Part shown: positions 27,494 to 35,690 of the stretch, one piece after another
Layout: the number at the start of each line of letters is the position of its first letter
Numbering within the stretch: the stretch's first letter is position 1
NCBI RefSeq assembly: GCF_005144745.1
Contig: NZ_SWKK01000008.1
Span: forward strand, 124,001 to 188,000
Source: Flavobacterium sp. ASW18X
GTDB taxonomy: Bacteria; Bacteroidota; Bacteroidia; Flavobacteriales; Flavobacteriaceae
Direction of reading: 5' to 3'
Length of the DNA: 64,000 nt
The notes under the pieces: generated by a model
Database searches by the model: none
The model's input: the letters and a program-made list of their open reading frames with translations, nothing else
What the model was told of the DNA's origin: nothing
Made by a program: the position numbers and the translations under genes

Positions 27494-30400
27494 CTTTTTT
27501 AAAATATTCTTTTACCTTGCTATGGTAATTTTGCCGCAAAGGTAATGCTTGCTTATTTAAAATCTCTATCTGATTAAAGCGCTTTTTAATATCCTCTCTT
27601 GGGGTAGCTAAATCGTTTTTAAATGTTTGTACTCCATACTTACTTTCTCGTTCTTTTTTTCGACCCTGTTCTAATTCTGCATTCTTCAATTTCAACAACT
27701 GCTGTTGAATACTAGACGCTCTATTTCTAGTTTTTTGGGTTATACCATTTTCTAACAACTCATCCTCAAAATTCTTCATTTGCTGAACCAACTTTCGCGC
27801 TAAATCCCTGTCTTCTTTACGAACCAAATCTGCAAGTTGGTCCTCTAATCTAGAACGTATTAATTGCTGCTGTTTGTAAATTTCATAAACCTCCTGTAGT
27901 TCACTTTCCGTCATCCCGTAACCAGCCCCAGTACCGGATTCTGTTCCGTTCTCTTTTCCATTCTTCCCCCCTTTTCCTGCTTCACCGTTACCATCAGAGT
28001 CACCTTCCTGTTTTCCCTTACCTTTTCCAGACTCACCCCCTATTTCTCCTTTTTCACCTTTGCTACCTTCACCATCAGAATCACCCTTCTTACCCCCTTC
28101 TTTACCACTACCGGATTGACCCATTTTTTCACCTACACTTTGTTGTCCTCTAATTATATCCGGTAATTGAGCATCATTATCTTGTCCCTGACCATTACCT
28201 GACTGCATACTTTTTTGCATATTATCCATAACATTAGCCAAATAATCAGCTAAATTATTGGATGCCGTTAGTACATATTGTTGATACGATAAACCCTGAT
28301 ATAACTTATTATCTGCAATCGAAGCCAAGGCTTTATCTGAATTATAATAAACCTCTTCTATTTGCTCATTCACAAATTCTGCTAATTCTACCTGACGCAA
28401 AGACAATGCAAACAAACTATCATCTATATGCCCAAATAAATTTTTTAATTCCTTTTGTTCCTTAATACTCGAGGAGAACTGAGATAACTCTAAATTTTGT
28501 CCTTGCATACGCTCCATTAAATTTTCTTGTTTGAAAGAAAAAATAATTAAGTTGTCCAAAATCTGGCGTAACATCTCAGCATCTTCCGCAACAGAAGAAC
28601 CACCACCAGACATACTACCAGAATTTAATTGTTCTGAAAGCTTTTTTAATTGTTCGCCACTTGCACGCTGTTTCTGTTTTGCATTTGACTCTTCTGACTT
28701 ACCACTTTCACTCTCGGTATTCTCAGAACCTTGATGCTTCTGAACCTCTTCTAAGGCCTCTGATTGTGTTTTCTCAATTTTATCTAATTCATCTTTCTCA
28801 ACGTCTATAGCAATTGGTTTTTTCAATTCTAGATTGTCTTTCTGTACCTCTTCCAATTCCTTCCTAATTCTTTTATATGTACTATTAATTTTTTCTTGAG
28901 ATTCTATAGCAAACCTATCCTCTATTGATAGATTAGACAATTTAAGTTGACGTTCAGATAACTTTTCTAGTGCTCTAGAAAGTTCAGCTACTTTTTCTGT
29001 GACATAATATTTTTTAGTTAATTCAACCAACTGTTTTAAATTTCGCTTATTGGTAGATTGGGACTTACTTAATTCGTCAAGTTTAAACTGTAATTCTTCT
29101 TTATTAATTTTATCCGCTAGCTTATTCAATTCCTCCATTAATCGTTTATTTTTGCGGGCTTCTAATTCTTGCCGCTCCAAACGTTCTTGTAAAAGCTTGG
29201 AAAATTCCTCATTCTCTTTACTCTTTTTCAAATTTTCCTTTAATCCTTTTGAAAATTTTTCCAATAATTCTTCTTGTTTCTTTTGATTCTGTACAAATTG
29301 CCTCAACTGTTGTTGCTCAGAATAATCTAAATCTTGATTGGTCTTTAACGTATTATCTAAATCCTTTCTACTAATTTCTAAATCATTTACATCTAAAAGT
29401 CTTTCTTCTAACCTATCTATAAGCTTACTTTGATTTTCTAAAGATATTTTATCTATTTCACTGTTAGTCAATAACTTAGTTGAATAAATGTCACTTTTTA
29501 TTGATTTAGAACCATTAACCTTATCATTATCAAATACTTGGAAGAAATACTCGTATTCCTTTCCCTGCACTATATCTAAACCTGTTGGAAATTGATAAAA
29601 AAATTGATGCACATTTCTATTTGGTTTTTCTAACTCTAAAGATTTGAAACCATTATTACTTCCTATCTCTTTATACTGTACCAAGACCTTAGTTAAACCA
29701 TAGTCATCCGTTGCGTTCCCCATATAAAAAACAGAATTCTGTGCTAACGTATCTTTGAGAACCTCCATCTTTAACTTTGGATACTCATCCTTTATCACGG
29801 CTATTTTATAAGACAAACGCTCAAATTCTGCCAAATCTTTATTACTAGTAATAATTTCATAATCCACATCATCATAAAGTTTTTCTTCAAATAGAAATTC
29901 ACTATTTTTTCTTTTGAAAGTAAACGTGCTATCCCCTAATAGAATGTTGACATTATCTAAATTATACCCTTTAATATTCCATCCAACACGTGTACCTTCA
30001 GGAACAGTTACAGAACCCGTAGCACTAATCTTAGACTTTTTAAAATTCACATAATGAGGATAATTCAATTCTAATTTAAAATCAGAAATGGCAGGAACCT
30101 TAACCACCTTTAAGACAAAAGTTCTAGAACTAATCTCATCACTTTTAAAATTAAAAGCAACATCATCCATTAGATTTACAAACTCATATTCATAAAATCC
30201 ATCACGATAGATTAACTGCCTTTCCACACCATCAACTGAAATGAAAACCTTATCTGGCCTAATATTACCCACGGTAGTAACCTTAATTTTTTTATTCGAA
30301 AATTGTAGTGCAGATAAGTCAGTACTACTCAACAGAAATGTAAAAGGAGCAGGTTTTTCATAAGCAATGTCATAATTTGAAACTCTTGAATAACTACTAA

Positions 30401-30926
30401 AAAAATCCGTTAAATTACCAGAAACCAAGTAGACCAAAAGAATGAACATAGGCATAATCAAATACTTAGTGTATTTAAAATTTGCCTTTAAATCTATAGC
30501 GCTAGAGAATGTGAAAATGCCAAGACTATCGCTTTTTTGTTCTATAGCTGCCAAAACTAAATCGTTAGATTTACTATCCTCTGCTAATTCTAATAAATTC
30601 TTGAGCTTATCATCAATTTCAGGAAAATGACGACCAATAACAGTTGCAGCATCCTTATAAGTTAACCCACTCTTGAACTTAAAAAGATATAGTATTGGAA
30701 CTATAATGAAATAATACAATAAACCTAAGAGCCCTATGGTCAATAAAGCCAAAAGAAACATTCTAATAGCCGAATTAAACCAAAACAAAAACTCAACAGA
30801 ACCAATAACCAAAAAGAAAAGCCCACCGAAGCTCAACAAAAGCAACACTCCTCTAAGCAACCTACTGGTATAGTACTTTTTAATAAATAATTCTAAATTA
30901 ACAAGAATGGTATCAAAACCAGACAT
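27486..30926 (-). CDS. DUF4175 family large membrane protein
   Basis: A 1146-residue protein matching the Bacteroidota DUF4175 family. There are two hydrophobic segments near residues 22-75 and one near 150-168 (LIMPMFILLVYLVSG). A beta-rich middle part follows, then long Glu/Lys/Leu-rich coiled-coil stretches (about 480-720). A Gly/Ser/Lys/Glu-rich low-complexity linker (about 925-1005) precedes a C-terminal helical region. The function is not known. The topology suggests an inner-membrane protein with a large periplasmic or cytoplasmic rod. It is the first gene of DUF4175-ybeY-mnmG and shares eight bases with ybeY. A TAATTTTG promoter-like box lies upstream, divergent to gltX. Confidence 0.88.
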   Translation of the reverse strand: MSGFDTILVNLELFIKKYYTSRLLRGVLLLLSFGGLFFLVIGSVEFLFWFNSAIRMFLLALLTIGLLGLLYYFIIVPILYLFKFKSGLTYKDAATVIGRHFPEIDDKLKNLLELAEDSKSNDLVLAAIEQKSDSLGIFTFSSAIDLKANFKYTKYLIMPMFILLVYLVSGNLTDFFSSYSRVSNYDIAYEKPAPFTFLLSSTDLSALQFSNKKIKVTTVGNIRPDKVFISVDGVERQLIYRDGFYEYEFVNLMDDVAFNFKSDEISSRTFVLKVVKVPAISDFKLELNYPHYVNFKKSKISATGSVTVPEGTRVGWNIKGYNLDNVNILLGDSTFTFKRKNSEFLFEEKLYDDVDYEIITSNKDLAEFERLSYKIAVIKDEYPKLKMEVLKDTLAQNSVFYMGNATDDYGLTKVLVQYKEIGSNNGFKSLELEKPNRNVHQFFYQFPTGLDIVQGKEYEYFFQVFDNDKVNGSKSIKSDIYSTKLLTNSEIDKISLENQSKLIDRLEERLLDVNDLEISRKDLDNTLKTNQDLDYSEQQQLRQFVQNQKKQEELLEKFSKGLKENLKKSKENEEFSKLLQERLERQELEARKNKRLMEELNKLADKINKEELQFKLDELSKSQSTNKRNLKQLVELTKKYYVTEKVAELSRALEKLSERQLKLSNLSIEDRFAIESQEKINSTYKRIRKELEEVQKDNLELKKPIAIDVEKDELDKIEKTQSEALEEVQKHQGSENTESESGKSEESNAKQKQRASGEQLKKLSEQLNSGSMSGGGSSVAEDAEMLRQILDNLIIFSFKQENLMERMQGQNLELSQFSSSIKEQKELKNLFGHIDDSLFALSLRQVELAEFVNEQIEEVYYNSDKALASIADNKLYQGLSYQQYVLTASNNLADYLANVMDNMQKSMQSGNGQGQDNDAQLPDIIRGQQSVGEKMGQSGSGKEGGKKGDSDGEGSKGEKGEIGGESGKGKGKQEGDSDGNGEAGKGGKNGKENGTESGTGAGYGMTESELQEVYEIYKQQQLIRSRLEDQLADLVRKEDRDLARKLVQQMKNFEDELLENGITQKTRNRASSIQQQLLKLKNAELEQGRKKERESKYGVQTFKNDLATPREDIKKRFNQIEILNKQALPLRQNYHSKVKEYFKKDD

Positions 30927-30991
30927 AAACTATTCTTTTTATACAAGTTAGCTTACCAACTAAAATAGTACATAAAATATTATGTTAATTC

Positions 30992-30999
30992 CAAAATTA
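30992..30999 (-). promoter_or_regulatory. -7 element upstream of DUF4175-ybeY-mnmG
   Basis: The minus strand reads TAATTTTG (TAnnTTTG), about 65 bases before the DUF4175 ATG. Confidence 0.4.
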
Positions 31000-31039
31000 T
31001 CAGAGTTACAAATCAATTTTTAGCTTAATCCTGTAATTG

Positions 31040-31047
31040 TATCTTTG
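31040..31047 (+). promoter_or_regulatory. -7 element upstream of gltX
   Basis: TATCTTTG (TAnnTTTG) ends 11 bases before the gltX ATG. Confidence 0.55.
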
Positions 31048-31058
31048 CCAAAAAAAAT

Positions 31059-32564
31059 ATGGCATCTAAAGTAAGAGTTCGTTTTGCCCCTAGTCCTACA
31101 GGGCCTTTACACATTGGCGGATTAAGAACAGCTTTATACAACTATCTCTTTGCTAAAAAACACGATGGAGACTTTATTCTCAGAATAGAAGATACCGACC
31201 AAAATAGATTTGTTCCTGGTGCGGAACAATATATAAAAGACGCCTTACAATGGTGTGGTCTTACCTATGATGAAGGACCCGATAGAGACAAAGGTTATGG
31301 GCCCTACAAACAAAGTGAACGTAAACCACTGTACAAACAATATGCTGATGAATTAATAAAAAGAGGAAAAGCATATTACGCCTTTGATACTCCAGAAGTA
31401 TTAGATAATCATAGAAAAGAACATGAAGCAAAAGGTAAAACTTTTATCTATAATTGGCATAACCGGGAAAAACTTACCAACTCCCTTACCCTAACGGAAG
31501 ACCAAGTTAATACAAAACTTAAAGCTGGGGAACCGTACGTAATACGTTTTAAAGCTCCAAAAGATGAAACTTTGGAATTAAATGATGTTATCCGTGGAAC
31601 AATTTCTATTGATACCAATATTTTAGATGATAAAGTACTTTTTAAAAGTGATGGTATGCCAACCTATCATTTGGCTAACATAGTAGACGACCATTTAATG
31701 GATATTACCCATGTTATCCGTGGTGAAGAGTGGTTACCCTCTTTAGCTTTACACCACTTATTGTACGAAGCTTTTGATTGGACTCCGCCAATTTTTGCAC
31801 ATCTACCCTTAATACTAAAGCCAACAGGGAAAGGCAAACTTAGTAAAAGAGATGGTGAAAAAGGTGGCTTTCCCATATTTCCTTTAAGCTGGAATGAATC
31901 TTTAGGATACAAGGAAGCCGGTTATTTTCCAGAAGCCGTTGTTAACTTTCTTGCCATGTTAGGATGGAATCCGGGTACCGAAGAAGAGGTTTTTTCTCTT
32001 GAACAACTTATAGAAAAATTTAGTTTAGACCGAGTGAATAAATCAGGTGCCAGATTTGATCCTGAAAAAAACAAATGGTATAATCAGCAACATTTACAGC
32101 AAAAGAGCATTGAAGAACTTGCTGGATTATTTACAACTACCCTAGAAACAAAACAGATTCCTGCCGAATTAAGTACAACAGAAAAAGCAACTCAGGTAGT
32201 TTCTCTAGTAAAAGAACGAGCCAGTTTCGTATCAGACTTATGGGAATTAAGTAATTATTTCTTTATTACACCTACCCATTATGAAGAAAAAGCTGTTAAA
32301 AAACAATGGAAAGAAGAAACACCAAACCTAATTTCTCAGGTAAAAGAAGTAATCAACAACGTTGAAGAATTCAATTCTGAAAACATAGAATCAGAGGTTA
32401 AACATTGGATTAAAGCACAAGAACTTTCATTTGGCAAAGTAATGCCACCACTAAGATTAGTGATAGTTGGGGACATGAAGGGTCCACATTTGTTTGATAT
32501 TATTTCTTTCATAGGCAAAACCGAAACCAATAAGCGAATAGACAACGCCTTGAATAATTTGTAA
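31059..32564 (+). CDS. gltX: Glutamyl-tRNA synthetase
   Basis: A 501-residue class I aminoacyl-tRNA synthetase. The HIGH motif lies in RFAPSPTGPLHIGGLRTALY, followed by FILRIEDTDQNRFVPGAE and the GEEWLPSLALHHLLYEAFDW segment. The KMSKS loop reads KLSKRDGEKGG, followed by the C-terminal anticodon-binding helices. It charges tRNA-Glu. glnS also occurs in the window, so tRNA-Gln can be charged directly and this enzyme need not be non-discriminating. It is divergent from the DUF4175 gene and 81 bases upstream of the SPFH gene. Confidence 0.98.
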   Translation: MASKVRVRFAPSPTGPLHIGGLRTALYNYLFAKKHDGDFILRIEDTDQNRFVPGAEQYIKDALQWCGLTYDEGPDRDKGYGPYKQSERKPLYKQYADELIKRGKAYYAFDTPEVLDNHRKEHEAKGKTFIYNWHNREKLTNSLTLTEDQVNTKLKAGEPYVIRFKAPKDETLELNDVIRGTISIDTNILDDKVLFKSDGMPTYHLANIVDDHLMDITHVIRGEEWLPSLALHHLLYEAFDWTPPIFAHLPLILKPTGKGKLSKRDGEKGGFPIFPLSWNESLGYKEAGYFPEAVVNFLAMLGWNPGTEEEVFSLEQLIEKFSLDRVNKSGARFDPEKNKWYNQQHLQQKSIEELAGLFTTTLETKQIPAELSTTEKATQVVSLVKERASFVSDLWELSNYFFITPTHYEEKAVKKQWKEETPNLISQVKEVINNVEEFNSENIESEVKHWIKAQELSFGKVMPPLRLVIVGDMKGPHLFDIISFIGKTETNKRIDNALNNL

Positions 32565-32594
32565 CAAAAAGCTAAAATATACTACAAACCCATA

Positions 32595-32617
32595 GTTGTC
32601 TTTTGTAAATTGACAAC
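32595..32617. repeat. Inverted repeat upstream of the SPFH gene
   Basis: GTTGTC and GACAAC, separated by 11 bases, lie about 29 bases before the SPFH start codon. It may be an operator or chance in AT-rich DNA. Confidence 0.3.
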
Positions 32618-32645
32618 AAATTATCAATAATCAAATATCACAACA

Positions 32646-33575
32646 ATGGGCCAATTCCTTTTAATTCCTATCATTTTCTTTGGAATCGTTTTACTGATTT
32701 CCTCCTTTTTCGTCGTTAAGCAACAGACAGCAGTTGTCATAGAACGTTTTGGTAAATTTACAAGCATTCGAAACTCTGGTCTACAAATGAAAATACCTTT
32801 GGTAGACCGTATAGCGGGAAGACTTAGTTTAAAAATTTCACAATTAGACGTAATTGTAGAAACGAAAACATTAGATGATGTATTTGTAAAACTAAAAGTA
32901 TCTGTGCAATACGTTGTAATTAAAGAGAAAGTATATGATGCATTCTATAAACTAGAATATCCGCATGATCAAATCACCTCCTTTGTTTTTGATGTAGTAC
33001 GTGCAGAAGTACCAAAAATGAAATTAGATGATGTCTTTGTAAAAAAAGATGATATAGCTATTGCTGTTAAAAGAGAATTGCAAGAATATATGTCTGAATA
33101 TGGATACGATATCATAAAAACCCTCGTGACTGATATTGACCCAGACGCACAAGTAAAAGCTGCCATGAACCGAATTAACGCTTCTGAACGTGAAAAAATA
33201 GCAGCACAATTTGAAGGCGATGCTGCGAGAATATTAATCGTTGAAAAGGCCAAAGCAGAAGCAGAAAGCAAAAGATTACAAGGACAAGGTATTGCAGACC
33301 AGCGAAGAGAAATTGCAAGAGGTTTAGAAGAATCCGTTGAAGTCCTTAACAAAGTCGGGATTAACTCACAAGAAGCATCTGCCCTTATTGTGGTTACGCA
33401 GCATTATGACACTTTACAATCTATTGGGGAAGAAACGAATACTAATTTAATATTACTGCCAAATTCACCACAAGCAGGAAGCGATATGTTAAACAATATG
33501 GTTGCCTCTTTTACCGCTAGTAATATGATTGGAGAAAAAATGAAAGAAGCTTCGAAAAAAGAAAAAAAAGAGTAA
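32646..33575 (+). CDS. SPFH/Band 7 (stomatin-like) membrane protein
   Basis: A 309-residue protein with one N-terminal membrane segment (about 4-24, LLIPIIFFGIVLLISSFF). The SPFH domain follows (QQTAVVIERFGKFTSIRNSGL, LKISQLDVIVETKTLDDVFV), then a helical, Ala/Glu-rich flotillin-like region (about 175-240, AAQFEGDAARILIVEKAKAE) and a short charged tail. Such proteins form cage-like oligomers that organise membrane proteases and microdomains. No NfeD or FtsH partner is adjacent. Confidence 0.92.
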   Translation: MGQFLLIPIIFFGIVLLISSFFVVKQQTAVVIERFGKFTSIRNSGLQMKIPLVDRIAGRLSLKISQLDVIVETKTLDDVFVKLKVSVQYVVIKEKVYDAFYKLEYPHDQITSFVFDVVRAEVPKMKLDDVFVKKDDIAIAVKRELQEYMSEYGYDIIKTLVTDIDPDAQVKAAMNRINASEREKIAAQFEGDAARILIVEKAKAEAESKRLQGQGIADQRREIARGLEESVEVLNKVGINSQEASALIVVTQHYDTLQSIGEETNTNLILLPNSPQAGSDMLNNMVASFTASNMIGEKMKEASKKEKKE

Positions 33576-33596
33576 ATACATTTAAACCAGCTAATA

Positions 33597-33631
33597 AAAA
33601 ATCCCAATCAGTATAATTGATTGGGATTTTT
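33597..33631. terminator. Bidirectional terminator after the SPFH gene
   Basis: A 14-bp perfect stem (AAAAATCCCAATCA / TGATTGGGATTTTT) with a seven-base loop, between the convergent SPFH and glnS genes. Confidence 0.85.
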
Positions 33632-33790
33632 CATAAAACTTATTTTAAGCCCTTCTGATAAACTATAAACAGCCATCCTAAACCTTAACATATTCTAAGA
33701 AAGAATCATCCAGAAAAACGCTGAAACAAATTCAATATTAATAAGAAAAATCGATTTTGTACTTATAAATAATTGAAAACGCTTATTATT

Positions 33791-35473
33791 CTATTTTTCT
33801 TTGAGTTTGGCCCAGGTATCTCTTAATCCAACAGTTTTGTTAAAAATTAAATTGTCTGAGCTACTATCGGTATCCACATTAAAATAGCCTATCCTTTGGA
33901 ATTGAAAATGCTCCCCAACCTTGGCATCCTTTAAACTAGGTTCCAAATAACCGGTAATTACTTTTAAGGAATTCTTATTAACAAATTCCATAAAATCTAC
34001 ATCTTTATCACCATCCGGAGTTTCATGAGAAAAAAGACGATCATACAACCTAATTTCTGTTGGTAGTGCATGTGGTATGGAAACCCAATGCAAAGTACCT
34101 TTTACTTTACGTAAACTTTCTTCCGTACCGCTTCCGCTTTTACTTTTAGGGTCATACGTACACTGTACCTCTATAATAGTCCCATCATCATCCTTGGTAC
34201 AACTTTCTGCCTTAATAATATACCCATTTTTAAGGCGCACCTCCCCTCCTAGCTTTAAGCGAAAAAACTTACGATTTGCCTCTTCTTTAAAATCTTCTTT
34301 TTCTATATAAAGCTCTCTAGAAAAAGGAACTTTTCTAAATCCAGCAGCTTCATCTTCTGGATTATTCTCTGCGTCTAGCCATTCCTCTTCATTCACGGGA
34401 TAGTTGGTAATTACCACTTTTAAAGGGTCTAAAACACCCATTACCCTAGGCGCAATCTTATTTAAATGTTCTCTAACGTGAAACTCTAAAAGAGATACGT
34501 CTACCACGTTATCCCGCTTAGCGATACCAATAGTGTCTGCAAAATTACGTATAGATTCTGGCGTATATCCCCTTCTCCGTAAACCCGAAATGGTTGGCAT
34601 TCTAGGATCGTCCCAACCGGAAACCACACCTTCTTCTACCAATCTTAAAAGCTTTCTTTTGCTCACCACAGTATGACTAAGATTTCTACGAGCAAACTCG
34701 CGCTGCTTAGGTCTTAATTTATCTTCAGATACCAATTGGTCCAAAAACCAATCATAAAGCTCTCTGTGTGGTAGAAACTCTAACGTACATAAACTATGAC
34801 TTACCTGCTCTAAATAATCGCTTTCGCCATGCGTCCAATCATACATAGGATAAATACACCAATCAGTATTAGTTCTATGATGTGCTTTATGTATAACCCT
34901 ATACATTATAGGATCCCGCATTAACATATTAGGAGAAGCCATATCTATCTTGGCACGTAAAACATGTACACCTTCTTCAAATTTGCCTTCCTTCATTTGC
35001 TGAAAAAGCTCTAAATTTTCAGATATAGAACGGTCTCTAAAAGGACTAGGGGTTCCTGGTACGGTAGGCGTTCCCTTTTGCTGGGCCATAGCTTCCGATG
35101 ATTGACTATCAACATAAGCCTTTCCTTGGTTAATAAGATCTACAGCCCAATCGTACAATTGTTGAAAGTAATCTGATGCATAACACTCCTTATCCCATTC
35201 AAAACCAAGCCATTGAACATCTCTCTTTATCGCTTCTACATATTCCTTTTCTTCTTTAGCCGGATTGGTATCATCAAACCGAAGATTAACAGGAGCGTTA
35301 TATCGTAAACCAAGTCCAAAATTTAGACAAATAGAACTCGCATGCCCTATATGCAAGTATCCATTTGGCTCCGGTGGAAAACGAAACCTAAGGTCCTCTT
35401 GAGAGTAGGAACCACTTAAGTCTTCCTCAATAATATGCTCAATAAAATTCAACGACTTTTTAGTCTCTTCCAT
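33791..35473 (-). CDS. glnS: Glutaminyl-tRNA synthetase
   Basis: I start at the ATG at 35473 (MEETKKSLNFIEHIIEEDLS, 560 residues). Seven further in-frame codons upstream begin with a TTG that lies inside the promoter box. The HIGH motif is in PPEPNGYLHIGHASSICLNF, then LRFDDTNPAKEEKEYVEAIK. The KMSKS-like loop is HTVVSKRKLLRLVEEG, followed by the two beta-barrel anticodon-binding domains (VMGVLDPLKVVITNYP). The length matches bacterial GlnRS. Its presence shows that Gln-tRNA is made directly here. Confidence 0.97.
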   Translation of the reverse strand: MEETKKSLNFIEHIIEEDLSGSYSQEDLRFRFPPEPNGYLHIGHASSICLNFGLGLRYNAPVNLRFDDTNPAKEEKEYVEAIKRDVQWLGFEWDKECYASDYFQQLYDWAVDLINQGKAYVDSQSSEAMAQQKGTPTVPGTPSPFRDRSISENLELFQQMKEGKFEEGVHVLRAKIDMASPNMLMRDPIMYRVIHKAHHRTNTDWCIYPMYDWTHGESDYLEQVSHSLCTLEFLPHRELYDWFLDQLVSEDKLRPKQREFARRNLSHTVVSKRKLLRLVEEGVVSGWDDPRMPTISGLRRRGYTPESIRNFADTIGIAKRDNVVDVSLLEFHVREHLNKIAPRVMGVLDPLKVVITNYPVNEEEWLDAENNPEDEAAGFRKVPFSRELYIEKEDFKEEANRKFFRLKLGGEVRLKNGYIIKAESCTKDDDGTIIEVQCTYDPKSKSGSGTEESLRKVKGTLHWVSIPHALPTEIRLYDRLFSHETPDGDKDVDFMEFVNKNSLKVITGYLEPSLKDAKVGEHFQFQRIGYFNVDTDSSSDNLIFNKTVGLRDTWAKLKEK

Positions 35474-35491
35474 ATAAAAACAATTGTAGCG

Positions 35492-35499
35492 CAAAGGTA
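35492..35499 (-). promoter_or_regulatory. -7 element upstream of glnS
   Basis: The minus strand reads TACCTTTG (TAnnTTTG), ending 18 bases before the ATG at 35473. Confidence 0.55.
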
Positions 35500-35690
35500 G
35501 CTAAAAACAACAGTTATTAGCAATTTATCAACAGGCCAACAAACAAAAAGAATCATTTCACAACAGAAAACAGGTGGACCACAACAATAACTTTAAGTAC
35601 GTTGATAAATGGTTAATATTTGTTCTTAGCGTGGTGTGTATACACCTGTTTTTAAACCTACTAAAGTCTAAAAAGTAAACTAAAGCATAC

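Noticed and set aside
33632-33790. Possible small gene between the SPFH terminator and glnS
   Set aside because: AT-rich with stops in all frames and no RNA signature.
35635-35645. Short palindrome GTGTATACAC upstream of the adhesin operon
   Set aside because: Ten bases only, with no second copy or known motif, so it may be chance.
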